This document shows, one piece after another, positions 22,217-34,130 of a stretch of 64,000 bases of DNA; the stretch's first letter is position 1, and every line of letters starts with the position of its first letter. The stretch covers positions 22,138 through 86,137 of the forward strand of contig NQMI01000093.1 in NCBI GenBank assembly GCA_002270565.1. The letters run 5' to 3'. This DNA is from Stenocarpella maydis (taxonomy: Eukaryota; Ascomycota; Sordariomycetes; Diaporthales; Diaporthaceae). Made by a program: the position numbers and the translations under genes. Below the pieces are notes generated by a model. That model was given only the letters and a program-made list of their open reading frames with translations. It had not been told where the DNA came from and did not search any database.

Positions 22217-22737
22217 GACGCGGATATGGATAGATACCCTTTAATTCTCCGAGACTATTGTCCCATGGCAGGGCGGCCAACACATCTATGGAACAGTTCA
22301 AGCTTTGCTTATTTGGTTGCTTTTTCTCCATGATACAATCTGGCCTTCTCCCTTACTGGCCGCATCCTCCCTTGGCGGTGCGGCTGAAGAATTGTGCATG
22401 CGGTCTCACTTGCAAGGGGTCAAAAGCTTGGCCTGCAAGAAAGCAAGTATGGAAAACGTCGAGTTCCAAGGGTTGGGATATTCCGCTTGCTCATGTCGAC
22501 CGATCTACTGGCCCGGGGGGGAAGGGGGGGCGAATTCGTGGGCTCCCATTTGCAGCTTCATTTCTAAGTTGAGACAATGTTCCGATGTCCAACTGAGGGC
22601 CTTGCCCCGATACCTTCGTGGTCCTAGTATATTCTGATAGAGATTCTTGTGGTATATTGATAAACAAATTTGTATATGAACATAAAAACCCGAAACACAC
22701 ACATAACGCCGGCTGTGAAGACAAGTCGGCCGAGGGC
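22217..22737. other. convergent intergenic region
   Basis: 3' regions of rpf1 and the DMT transporter. Holds two G-runs near 22514-22528; nothing else recognised. Confidence 0.55.
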
Positions 22738-24358
22738 TTACTTGCCAGGCTGCTTTTGCTTCTCCTTGAGCATCACGTAAGAGTACCTAGCACGCGGTCA
22801 GCATCCAAATTTGGTTAAAACACCAAGAGTTCAAGATATATGTTGTAAGTTTCAAGACATGAGAAAAAGCGGCTCCTCATTTGGGAGGAGCAAAGGTCAA
22901 CTTACGCCATGATACCTCCGATGGCAATCATAACCCCTAGGACAGACTTGTCCCCAATGGCCCGGCCAGACGTTGCCCAACCGAGGGCGACAATGGAACA
23001 CGTCTTGACGTGGCCGACGACTGTGCTCGATACAGGACCCGTCTGTGCGATGATGAAGAACTGAGAGATGTTGATGAGGGAGGCGAAGCCGCCGGACTGG
23101 GTGCAGCAATGTCAGTCGAGTCATTCACGACAGGGGTGGGTAGGGTAGGGCGGTTGCTATTATTGGACCTTGCTTATGTTGCCGGGGGGGGGGAGGAAAG
23201 ACAAGGCACTGCCGACCAAACCCAAAACACATCAAGACAGAGTTTGATTGACCGACAAAGCGAAGGGCGACTGCGCGGGCGCCCGGAGAGCGGGCGAAGG
23301 AGAATGCGCAAGGGAGCGAGGCCAAGGACTGGAAGCATTTGCGGGAACTTACCATCAAGATCATGGCCCAGCGGCTCACACTCACGGTGGACCAGACGGG
23401 GAATGTGTCCACGAACGGAATCACGTAGAGCAGCATGAATGCAGAGACAGGGGCCTGGTTGAAGAGCAGCTGCATGGAGCTCATCTGGAGCTTTCGGTGG
23501 TAAGAGGCGATCCAGACGGTGTAGAGGGAGCTGGCAAAGATGCCGGCGAAGGCGAAGATGACGCCGAGGCCGCTGGTGGTCTTGATGTTGGCATCGGCAG
23601 CGGGCAGGCTGTCGTAATAGCTCACGATGCCTACACCGGCGCAGGCGGGCACGAGAGCGATGACGGCGTTGGTGGGCAGGGTCTGGTGGTACAGGACGTA
23701 GTTCATGAGGGCCACGCAGGGCGTCAACAGAATGCGCGCAACCTGGTAGAAGGTGACGGTGGAGAAGGCGAGCGACAGGTTGGGCAGGATGACATTCAGG
23801 GCCATGGCGACGGATAGCGGCAGGATATCGCGGACCGCGGCGCGGCGGGGGGCAAAGAAGGCGAAGCGAGGCCGCGAGAGGATGTACAGGGTGAGCCATG
23901 TGATGGTGAAGTGGAAAGCGGCGAATGTGAGCTGGGCCAGCTTGAGCGAGGGGTCGGAGAAGATGGCTTTGTTGACGAAGACCTTGAGGTTGGCGTGACA
24001 GTCAGCTCCCGGTGCACTCTTCAATAACGATGACGGGGGCTGGAGGAGGAGCCCACGTGCTCGGGGCAATACTCACGATACCGATGGTAGCCAAGGTGTT
24101 GACGGCCATCCATACCACCGAGGACGCCATGCTACTCTTGGGCGGCTCGGCCTTCTCTTGCGGCTGTGGAAGCAGCCCGTCATCCTCGCGCTCAAGATCG
24201 CTGTCATGGTAGGCGGGTGCTGGCGAGTTGAGGCGGGTGAGGCTCTCGTCGTCACGGAGCGCCGTCGCCTTCTCATTGTGCTCATAGTAGTCTCCGGACT
24301 CGGTGTGGGACGAGGCAACCGAGCCCGCCCTCTCGGACCGGCCAGACTCTGAAGACAT
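22738..24358 (-). CDS. triose-phosphate/nucleotide-sugar-type DMT transporter (TPT family)
   Basis: Four exons join in frame: 24358-24077, 23982-23353, 23096-22906, 22786-22738, giving 383 aa. The first ~75 residues are a Ser/Glu-rich cytosolic tail. About ten hydrophobic segments follow, starting with SSVVWMAVNTLATIGI, then the conserved NKAIFSDP after intron 1. The motif VGHVKTCSIVALGW near the end matches the TPT fold (EamA/DMT clan), and the short last exon gives a lysine-rich C-terminus (LKEKQKQPGK), which could be an ER/Golgi retrieval signal. Members antiport nucleotide sugars or phosphorylated sugars in Golgi, ER or plastid membranes; closest in feel to SLC35E3-like fungal proteins, substrate unknown. 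Third intron acceptor and last exon are supported by phase only. Confidence 0.88.
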
Positions 24359-25711
24359 GATGATGCGCGCTGGTCTTGGCCTCTCTGTAGCTGGTGGTGG
24401 TGGTGCGGATTGGGGTTGCAATTCTCTTCAAGGTGGCCGCAAGCTTCGAGGAAATGCGAACAGGTGAGCCGGTGGCCGGCTAGGTCGGCAGAAATGTGGA
24501 TGACGGCCAGCTCAGCTGAAACGGACAAAGGAGTGGTGAAGGTCGATGATACGTCGTCCTAGGCTTGTCAAGAGCATCAAGACATGAAGGGAGCGTGTAG
24601 CAGTAATAAAGAGGGCAGAATGACCGCTTGCTGGGATAAAGTCGACATAAGCGAGCGAGCGAGCGAGTACCACATGAGAGGACGATGGCTTTGTATCTGG
24701 TCTGGGCGGGTCGCCAGCCAGAGAGGCTGGCGTCAGTCAGTCAGCAGTGGGAATGAACGTGCTCAGGTGCACTTTAGAGGAAGATTCGCAATCCCTGCCG
24801 AGGGGTCCTCCATGTTCCTGACACCTGCAGGGGTCCTTGCAGGGAGGGCCAGGGCCAGAGAGCCTCGGCAGGGATGACCGCGGAGTGGAGGGACACGCCC
24901 AAAGTATCGGTACGAAGCAGTCAAGAACCCTCACCTCACAGGCACGCAGGCTACCTCTGCTACCCGTTCATTCCTCTGGCCCATCTCATCAGTCAGTCAG
25001 ACAATGTCTCTTTCTCAGCCGCTGATCTCGCCAAACACAGACATATCTCAATTCTTCGCTCCTCTCGCCCACTCGACCAGCCGGCCAGCCAGCGAGCTAG
25101 CCTAGCCTACTCGATCCCTCCAGCCCCGCCAATTCTGCCAGTCCGCCAGAACTGCCAGTCAGTGTCCGCCTGCTTGCGTGAATGCGCCAGTCCGTTCTCC
25201 AGCAACGAGATCCTCCTGAATCCTCTGATCGTCTTGTCGGAATCCGCACCGCACTGACTGGGCGCCATTCACAGTTAGTGGGAGCGCCGACCTGAAGGCT
25301 GGCCTGGACGGTGTTCCTGCGGCTGATCTGATCGAGGTCGTGCGCTCGTGCTGGTTACATTGTGGGCGCTCGCAGCAGCCGCGGCTCCGCTGCGCTCCCA
25401 GCTAGGGCTGGACCTCGCACACTCTTGGCCAGCAAGCTAAGGAACACGCGTACCACTCGGGCTGCGGTATGCGTGTTCGAACCACCCTGGCTGAGCACCT
25501 TGTCGCTTCCGCTCAACTCTTGACTCTGGTATCGGCCTGATGCCGACACGTCGGTCTTGAAACCCCCGTTCAAGGGCAGCGTCGCAGCCCGAACCCCGTC
25601 ACAGCATGGGGCATAATCGCACCCGCCAGTTGCGCATCACCGGGTGTCACAAAACCTTATTAGTCGCGCCCAACAAGACACACAGAATAAGGAATGTCGA
25701 AAAGCACCCCC

Positions 25712-25726
25712 GGGGGGGGGGGGGGG
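25712..25726 (+). repeat. 15-base poly-G run
   Basis: Uninterrupted G homopolymer preceded by five C, making a C/G hairpin-like junction. Similar G runs occur at 31505-31516 and 32252-32266. Confidence 0.9.
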
Positions 25727-27056
25727 TGGCTTTTCGCAATCCCGCGGAGAACAGGCCAACAAAACATAAACGGTCCGCCCAGGGCTTTGTGCAGTACGCC
25801 GCCGCCAACCCTGTGAGGCCAAGCTCGGAGTACCCCCTGTCCTGAACTATCGAGGACATAGCCATCGCAGTTTCAGCAGAGCGTAATGCCCAAGCGAAAG
25901 ACAACCTACTTTTAAATGTAGTCTGTAAACTTTGCTCGTGCGAGGAAAGGGGGCTTAGCAGCGCGGCACTTCCAAGGCATAACGAGAGCTGGTGGACAAC
26001 GGCGTCAGGGTAATGAATGCATCTAGACGCCATCATACACCAACACACTCCATTGATCCCGGGGCTGGTCGGTCGGTCAACTACTACGTGACGATATCTG
26101 CAGGCCCCAGCGCCGAGAGGGCCACGAACATGAGCAGTAACATGGCTAGGTATCTCGCGGGCTCAATTGTCCTAATGGGTACCTAGGCAGGAGAGGTCGC
26201 CTTATAAGCAAGACAGCCCAAGAAGCTCGGCGCCTCTGACATGCCAAGTAAGAAACGTTTCTGCTTGACTTTTTTTTCCTTTTGTTTCCCCTCTTACCGG
26301 CGAGAGCCAACGCATGCATGATATGAGATGAAAGGCTTGAACAATCGAAATCGATGCGGAACCCAGCGCCCTCCGGAAGCCGGGGACAGATCCATGTTCG
26401 CCCGGGGCGACGCACTCCTGCCTGCACCACACGATCATCAAGATTGTCCGCTACGATACCAAGGGGAGGCGGCGACCGACGAGCTATTAAGATGAGTTGA
26501 TAATAAGTTTTAAGCCATCGATCTTCGCAGATGTACACAGCTTCGTTGGGCTGGGCTTTCCCGTGCGGAACGGGCCAAGTGCGCCAAGGGAACCTTGTTC
26601 CGCAATACTGATAATAAAGCGGGTGCCCGACCTTGTGGGTGGTCGCCAGTCACGACACACACGTGTCGAGAGACTACGAGCCGGGTGAACAGGCCTTCAA
26701 GGGATGTAAGATGGGCCGAAAGCATGCAATCTAATTGGTAACGCCTCCTCCATGTTGCGTGCCTCGGCCCTCAACAATGGGTTCTTGTTTCGTTGCGCTA
26801 ATGCTCTCTGAAATTGGTACCCCTAATAAAAGCCCCAAGTTTGTGGCAGCAACACAACACCATACCACACCAGAGACAAACTCAACGACGTCTTGGAGAG
26901 AAGCGACCCAGAACAGAGAAAAGCGCGCACGTCTTGGCCACCGCCCATGGGAAGCATAATTTATGGGGATGGAAGCCTATTGCGATTGCTAGCTTTGACC
27001 CGTAGATGAAGGACGATGATGTCTGGGACGACAGTCCCGCCATGCACCTCTTGCGT

Positions 27057-27064
27057 TATTATTA

Positions 27065-27101
<37 letters not shown>

Positions 27102-27137
27102 CATCATCATCATCATCAGCAGAAGCAGCAGCAGCAC
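27057..27137 (+). repeat. compound trinucleotide microsatellite
   Basis: (ATT)n passes into (ATC)n and then (AGC)n. On the minus strand this reads as runs of Asn and Asp codons inside a spurious ORF. Confidence 0.95.
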
Positions 27138-28791
27138 TGCTGGCTCTGCTGCGCCGATATACCGTAGAGGCCCCCAAAAGGAAATCGTGCATCTTGAAAC
27201 AAAATGGGAAGCATCTCCACGTCTCAAACGCGACATCCCCGCCCCGCACCCGCAATGAACCCTTCTGCGTCATCTGCGTGGGCCCACTTCTTTTATTAGG
27301 CCTCTGGCCTGGGAAACTGGATCGGAGGGATTGATTGGAGGTAGGTAGGGTACGGATAGACAGATGATGTGCTCTACATACCTGGCCATCCCCCCAACGG
27401 GAACCGCAGGTGCCTGTGCCGCAGTCTAAGCAACACACGTGCAATCGATGCCCACATCTGGGGTCCCCCAGACCATGCAACGCGGACCCAATCTCGCCAA
27501 GCAATGATGGGCGGCACAGGGCCGAAGACATACAGTACAGATTCACACACAGACATGTCCGATCAGACCCGTAGGCGGCAGGACGCGACGCCATGAGACA
27601 GCACTTGTCTCTGTAGCTGCCCGACGGCTGACACTGCCAGGTACTTGATGAGCACGGGCATGCCCTGGCGTTGTGGGCTGCGAGTCGTCTGATAGAACAA
27701 GCCGCCAAGCTCATCCGCCGCCACGAGGGAGATGTATCCCTCCTCCCCGTGATATCTTTGACAGCGAGGAAAGACGTCCGGGCTAGGTTACAGCTGCCCC
27801 ATATACGTCCTATACCAAGTCTAGTCCCCCGTGGCACACACCTGCCTTGTCACGGCCTGTGGAACAGGGCCTGGCCATCAGGCAGACGACCCGCCGGGAT
27901 GGCCCACGGATATATCCGACATATAACCATACAACATACCTGTCTGACGGTGCCCGTAAGGAAGAGAGTACGTAGACCCTCTGCAGCGCGTGCGGGTTTA
28001 AGATTTCAAATTGGCCCCCGTCGAGGTATAACCCCTATGTATGCAACCTCTAGGCATGCAGCCGCACGACATCGTAAAAGGCCAGAGGAGGCAAGACTGC
28101 TGACCAGAGGAGTGGTCTGATAGGCGCACGAAGGATTCTTGTTATTAGTCTGACAGCGCTAGCGACAGCGAGGCTTGCTGATGACACGATTATACGAGTG
28201 ACGGCAGCTTGGCGGGTGAATAGGGCAGAGTTCGCCATGCGACAGCTCGTCTTCTTTTAATTAAAGGGGAAAAGAGAGAGAAAAGAAAAAAACCCGTTGT
28301 ATCTTGCTTTGTAAGTAGTGCCGTCTGCGTGAACGGATGCACGGGCGGAAGGGTCGAAGTCTATTGTCCCTTCTACTCATCACCAACCACCAACAGCGCT
28401 GCCCGATAGGACCAAGGACCGATCTGGGGACGCCCGTGGACGCGCCTTGTAGGACCTCGTAAAATATTCTGTTGAAAGCGATTAATTATTCCCACCCTCC
28501 GCTCCCCCCCCAAAAAAAAGGGTTCTTGCTTTCGCTCCTGGGCCCCGACTAAGCCGCGCCGCGTGTCCAATGTGTAAGCCCCTGTCTCCTCTGACTAAAG
28601 CGCGGCCGTAGAGTACATCCCGCTTGGACGGGGAGGGAGGGTGCGTGTGTGAATCTTTCTGTCTACTTACTAGCATTAGCAGGCCCCGGACCTCAATTCC
28701 CTGGCTAGCACTAGAACCACGAGGCAGGTACCAGGTAATGCCAACATCATGATTCGAGAGGATTAAATGTTTATCAGAGGGACCTACTAGG

Positions 28792-28880
28792 GGGGACCGC
28801 AAGGGACACCGCTAGAGGGACCGCCAGAGGACCGCCAGAGGAACCATCCGAGGAACCGTCCGAGGAACCGCCAGAGAAAC
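28792..28880 (+). repeat. 12-base minisatellite
   Basis: About seven degenerate copies of GGAACCGCCAGA-like units stand in tandem. They lie just upstream of an AT-rich island and outside any gene I can support. Confidence 0.8.
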
Positions 28881-28939
28881 AAACAGACGAGATGCTGTTA
28901 TGGGCGCCTCCTCGGGCTGCGTGTGCCGGACATTGGCCC

Positions 28940-29220
28940 TTAGCTCTTAAACTATAGCCACTAGAAGCAGTTTATGAAATAGTAACATTAATAGATTTAA
29001 TAAAGTTAATAAAAAATAATTACATAAATGTTTCAAGTAATACTGTGTAATTTTAAATATGATTAATTTATTATATATTATATATTATATTACAGTTAAT
29101 AATGTAAAAATATTTAATAACTATAATAATTATTTATTATAAAGGATATATATATATATATATAAGAGAGGGTGAGAGAGTGAGAGAGTAATCTTATTTA
29201 AAAGTAAAAAACTTTGATCA
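28940..29220. other. AT-rich island
   Basis: Abrupt AT-rich, TpA-rich block with a (TA)n stretch near 29149-29163 and a GAGA tract. It has the composition of RIP-decayed repeat DNA but no inverted repeat or LTR boundary is visible. Confidence 0.5.
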
Positions 29221-30034
29221 AAATCTCGTCTTGTTAAGAAAAATAATAAGAATTCTTAAAAGTGTTGTGGTCCTTGTGGATGACCAGAGTTGGTCCTGCC
29301 ATAGCCCTGAGCCTAGGGTGATGATGGGGTGTCCCTTGTACTGGTACCTTGCAGACAACAGACGAGAAAGGTGGGCCCACAGCAGCGTGGTTTTGGCTCA
29401 ACTCGAGCCCTGGAAAAACGAAGTTAGATAGACTCACCACCCATCAAGCTCCCCCTCAGCCCCCCTCCGATGATGCGGCCGTACTACTTGTTTGATTCAA
29501 AGACATGGCCATTCCAGACAGCCTCTCTTGTTCCAGTCCCCCTTCATGCAACTTATTTTATAACCCAGAGACAACCCTGCACCCCTGTCCCGCCTGATTT
29601 GGCCGCGTCTCCCTGAACTCGGCTGCGGGCGATCACTTTACTTTGTTACTGTCCGGATCCCTTGATTGACGGAACGACATTCCTCAGCCGAACTCCCAAG
29701 ACAAGTATTTTTTTCCCCCCATCGGTTTCACTCTTTTTACACTCGAGCTTTATCTCGAAGCAGGGCCGAGCACGAGTCACGACATTATTTGGACGATAGC
29801 CTTTGATCTCGAGTCGTCTCCACAATTTGTCGACTCAGCGGTTACTGCTTCACCGCGAGCTTGCCTGCAGCCAGAGGTCACCAGGTGCTGCCACGAACTT
29901 GACCGTGACAGCCACATAAGCAGCACAGACACGCTCTGCCTGGCGCCTCTCTCAACCTTGCTCTCAGATTCAGGCGTGGGATCCCAAGATCCGTCACAGG
30001 TGGAAATCCAAGAGAGTGAAAGAGACAAAATCAA

Positions 30035-31437
30035 ATGGCTCCTCACGTCAACGGCACAAATGGCTCCTCCTCAAATGGTACGTGAGTGGCGGCGCAGCTC
30101 CAGGTTGTATCAGAACTGACCGGGTCGTACCAGGCATCCATGGCACCCGCCAAAACTTCTTTGAGGACTTCGGCGTCTGGAAGGAGGCCCCAGTATTGAC
30201 GGGCACCACGAGATTCGAGCCTCTGCCAGATGTCAAGAATATCATGATCACCGGGGGAGCCGGCTTCATGTAAGTTAAGTCCCTCATCCCCCGGGACTTG
30301 AGCGCCGCGGTGCGGACCTCCCCGCTGACACGGACGCTCAGTGCCTGCTGGCTCGTCCGACACCTGACGTTGACGTATCCCCACGCGTACAACATCGTGT
30401 CTTTTGACAAGCTGGATTACTGCTCATCCCTCAACAACACCCGCATGCTGAACGACAGGCGGAATTTCACCTTTTACCAAGGAGACATTACCAACCCCAC
30501 AGAGGTGGTGGACTGTCTCGAGAGGTACAACATAGACACCATCTTCCACTTTGCGGCGCAGTCGCACGTCGATCTGAGCTTTGGCAACTCGTACGGTTTC
30601 ACGCACACCAACGTGTACGGGACCCATGTGCTCCTGGAAAGTGCCAAGAAGGTCAACATCAGGCGCTTCATCCACATTTCCACGGACGAGGTGTACGGTG
30701 AGGTCAAGGACGACGATGACGACCTCCTCGAGTCCAGCATCCTGGCCCCGACCAACCCGTACGCGGCGTCAAAGGCGGCCGCGGAGATGCTGGTGCACTC
30801 GTACCAGAAGAGCTTCAAGCTCCCCGTCATCATCGTCCGCAGCAACAACGTGTACGGCCCGCACCAGTACCCAGAGAAGATCATCCCCAAGTTCACCTGC
30901 CTCCTGAACAGGGGGCTGCCCGTCGTGCTCCACGGCGACGGCACCCCGACGAGGCGGTACCTGTTCGCGGGGGACGCCGCCGACGCCTTCGACACCATCC
31001 TGCACAAGGGCCAGCTGGGCCAGATCTACAACGTCGGGTCGTACGACGAGGTCGCCAACCGCGACCTCTGCGTCAGGCTCCTCGAGCAGTTCGCCATCCC
31101 GAGCGCGACGCCCGAGGACGTGCGCAAGTGGGTCAAGTACACGCACGACCGCCCCTTCAACGACCACCGCTACGCCGTCGACGGTACCAAGCTGCGGCAG
31201 CTGGGCTGGGACCAGAAGACGTCCTTTGCCGACGGCCTGCGCATGACGGTGGAGTGGTACCGCCGGTTCGGCGAGCACTGGTGGGGCGACATCTCAAAGG
31301 TGCTGTCGCCCTTCCCCGTCGTCAGGAACAAGGAGGTCCACAGCGACAGGGAGGAGGTGACGGACACGCCGCAGCCCAAGCAAAAGGTCACAGGCGGATC
31401 CAACGGCTCTGCGAAGGAGTACTTCCAGGTGTCGTAG
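30035..31437 (+). CDS. UDP/dTDP-glucose 4,6-dehydratase (RmlB-like, extended SDR)
   Basis: Exons 30035-30077, 30134-30269 and 30342-31437 (introns 56 and 72 bp) encode 424 aa. The Rossmann NAD-binding motif GGAGFI (55-60) is restored exactly by the second splice. The active site has TDE (174-176), the Asp/Glu pair specific to 4,6-dehydratases, and Y200-x3-K204 (NPYAASK). NNVYGPHQYPEK and RPFNDHRYAVD also match the family. It removes water from UDP- or dTDP-glucose to give the 4-keto-6-deoxy sugar, first step towards rhamnose; in the related fungus Botrytis this enzyme makes UDP-4-keto-6-deoxyglucose. The C-terminal ~45 residues are a low-complexity tail absent from bacterial RmlB. The epimerase/reductase partner is not in the window. 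Confidence 0.92.
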
Positions 31438-32509
31438 CGGGCCCGTCGCTTTGGCAGCGGGAGCATCATTGAGAGCGCGAGCGTGTGCACGTATTGTGTG
31501 GAAAGGGGGGGGGGGGTGTCGATTTATGTCACAGGCTGGGGCTCCAGGCGTTTCTGATTTGGCGTTATCAAGAGGGCAATTGAGAGAGACTGGGACCGGG
31601 ACCTTATTTTCGTATTGATGAATGAAGAAGGATGAGACCCTTGAACCATCTTTCAGACAACCCCAGTTGTTTTATATCCGATTATGCAGTGGCTATAGTA
31701 CTCGGCATTCGCTTCACTTCTGAAGTGTAATATGCTTTAAATCATCATCTTCTGTCCTGTTCTCGCATGTTCTCTTCCTCGGTCAGTGTGCAAGAGTCAG
31801 TGACGCCGATAAATGAAGTGTTTGTGACGTAGTGAGGCATCTGTTCGAATTTATATGGCCAAGCGATGAAATCAAAACAAAGCACAGGTTTTTTTTTTTT
31901 TTTTTTGTTTTTTTTTTGAAAAAGAAGGAAGAAGAAAAGAATAAGGCATAAAAAAAAAATTCGACAATTGGGAGGCGACGGGAAACAAAGGAACGCTATT
32001 GCTGATGGCCTGTACGCCACAACCGCATAGCAAGGAGGAACAGTGCTCCGAAGACGCTCGAGATCTCAGGAGACCATTCTTTTGTTTCTTCTTCCCTCCC
32101 CAGAAATCAGCCTACTCCATCGTGACACTCAATCAGCATCGCCCCGACACCTTACCAATGCCACGCACATGTCAGGTGACATAGGCCCTACTGTTGGCGC
32201 TCCCCAGTCGTTTGGCCCATTTCAACTGACAATAAAGTGCCGTGCTTGTTTGGGGGGGGGGGGGGGAGGAGGAAAAGGAAAAGAAAAGAAAAGAAAAGAA
32301 AAAAGACGCAAAACGCTGTACATCACGGGATATATGGCCAGAGTTGCGTCTCAGAACTCTTGATTCTGTGGGTTCCTCGACCACCAAACGGGATGAGGCT
32401 GATAGTAAGTCGAGTCAATTCGAGGATGGGCATCTGCACGGTTCATCAGACCCGCACAGGCATGACGGGCACGCAGTATTGCAAAGCACGGGAAAACAAT
32501 TTGATTTGA
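31438..32509. other. convergent intergenic region with homopolymers
   Basis: About 1.07 kb between the dehydratase and LaeA-like stops. It contains G12 (31505-31516), a broken poly-T tract (31889-31917), and G15 followed by (GAAAA)n at 32252-32303. No gene recognised. Confidence 0.6.
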
Positions 32510-34130
32510 TCAACTGGACGGCCGCGGGCCAGCTGCCTCGTTTGGGTAGACTTGCTTCCCGACTGCCTCCGCCCCAGGCGCCACCGGCAACGAGGAGGCA
32601 GGAGGTGACAGCGACGCCGCCAACGACGGGCGCGGATGGGGCACCTCGTCGGCGGCCTGGCCGGGCTCCGCCTTGGGCTGCAGCGGCTTCCGCGCGATGG
32701 TCACCCTGAGCCGGATCTGGAACCCCTTGTTCAGCGCCGGGTTGGTGGCCATGGCGATCATCTGCTGGCCGACGGACTCGCAGGCCATGCGCACCGAGGC
32801 CGCGTCCCACCCCATGTACTTGGTCAGCAGCCTCAGCGCGTAGCTCTCGAAGCCGGCGCGCAGCGTCACGAGCCACAGCTTGCCCAGCGGCGAGTTGGAC
32901 GGGTCCAGGGGGATGATGTGCTCGTGGACCTCGCAGTCGACGAACCCGTTGTTCTCGAGGAGCTCTGGCTCCATGTGGTCGATGCCCCTGTGCTTGCCGT
33001 GTATCTTCTCGGCCTCCTCGATGCCCTTGGCGGCCTTGTGCATCAGCGAGTGGGGAGGGAAGCGATCATAGAAGTTCTTCTCCCCCTCGTGGTCGTGGAA
33101 CTCCAAGATCTCTACCCAGCCCCCTGGCTTCAGGCACCGCAGCGTCTGGCCGTACACATAATTCCAGTCACGGAACGCGCCCGACATGTGCCTATAGTGC
33201 ACCATGTCGAACGTGTTGTCATCCCACGGCCAGGGATCCTCCCCATCCATGACCTCGAAGTGGCAGTTCAGGGGTACCGCCCTCTCAAAGGTCGGCGACA
33301 GGTCGATTCCGGTGACCTTGCACTCTGGCCATCTTTCCGCCATGGCCATCGACCACTCGCCGGTCCCCGTCCCGACATCCAAGACCGCCGTGGGCTCCTC
33401 GAGCGGTATCGTCGTCAGTTCCAGGTTGAAGATGTTGAGGTAGATCTGGTGCAGGATACGCAGGCGGTCCTGCTCGTCCTCGTCATTCGGCATGAAATAG
33501 TCCCGAGCATATCTCCGCCCATGCTCCCAATACATGTCAGTCTCATCGTCGGGGTCGTACGTTGAGGTCCCCCACCTGTTTGGTGTCAGCTATGCACTCG
33601 CCACAACAATGCGTCAGCGGCAGGGTGGCTCACAGGTTCGACCCAGCTGGCCTCGACGACACCTTTTGATCTTGGCCTCGGGTCTGAGGCTGGCCCGGGC
33701 TGTTGTCATGCGCCGCGGCATCGTCTTCCGCGCCATCCTGTAGGTCCGACTCGCTCTTTGCCAGTCCCAAGGGATCCGACCCCGACAACACCGGCTGGCC
33801 GGCATTGGCACGATCTACCATGTCCATTGCCGACTGTCTCTCGACGGCGGATTCTCCCGCACCTTGACCTATATCTGCCTGTTGTCTGCGCGAAAGATTG
33901 GTCGCCGGGATGGGGTGCAGGCTCTGAACCCCGGCGCTCCGTTCGTCAGGGTGCCGCAGTGGTTCCGGGCTCGGAAGCGGCCCATCGGCGGGGATGGTCG
34001 TCGCATTTTGTCCTTGACGCGACTGGGCCTGAGCGGGTGCGTAAGGCTCGCCCACGGAGCGTGGTCCACCAGCAGCCGAGGCGGGTGCCGACGGGGCTCC
34101 GGCTGTGGTGGGCTTCTTGCCTGCCTCCAT
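32510..34130 (-). CDS. LaeA-like S-adenosylmethionine methyltransferase
   Basis: Exons 34130-33634 and 33575-32510 (58 bp intron, phase 2) encode 520 aa. The first ~165 residues are Pro/Ala/Gln-rich and disordered. The junction reads SNLWGTSTYDPDDETD, leading into YWEHGRRYARDY, the opening typical of LaeA-like proteins. Motif I is VLDVGTGTGEW, followed by VTGIDLSP, then a motif near LKPGGWVEILE. The C-terminal ~60 residues are again disordered. LaeA-type enzymes act in nuclei on chromatin-level control of secondary metabolism and development, with S-adenosylmethionine as cofactor; most paralogues (Llm proteins) have unknown substrates. Whether this is LaeA itself or a paralogue is not decidable here; the long N-terminus and GTGTG rather than GCGTG favour a paralogue. 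Confidence 0.88.

Larger units (their letters stand above)
24359..30034. other. 5.7 kb gene-poor stretch with simple repeats
   Basis: I see no gene here. Overlapping ORFs on both strands have no family features; the longest (26989-27837 minus) runs through a microsatellite. The stretch contains GAGC repeats (24651-24668), a 15-base G run (25712-25726), an ATT/ATC/AGC microsatellite (27057-27137), a 12-base minisatellite (28792-28880) and an AT-rich island (28940-29220). The last ~400 bases are presumably the promoter and leader of the dehydratase gene. A lncRNA or small secreted-protein gene with many introns could be missed. Confidence 0.55.

Noticed and set aside
25470..25500. GTTCGAACC resembling a tRNA B box
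   Set aside because: Flanking bases do not form a T stem and no A box stands at the right distance.
26989..27837. 282 aa minus-strand ORF with a poly-Asn/Asp run
   Set aside because: The run is the ATT/ATC microsatellite read on the minus strand; the rest lacks coding features.
30769..31278. 169 aa minus-strand ORF
   Set aside because: Antisense shadow of the 4,6-dehydratase exon 3.
32636..33565. 309 aa plus-strand ORF
   Set aside because: Antisense to the LaeA-like methyltransferase; no family features of its own.
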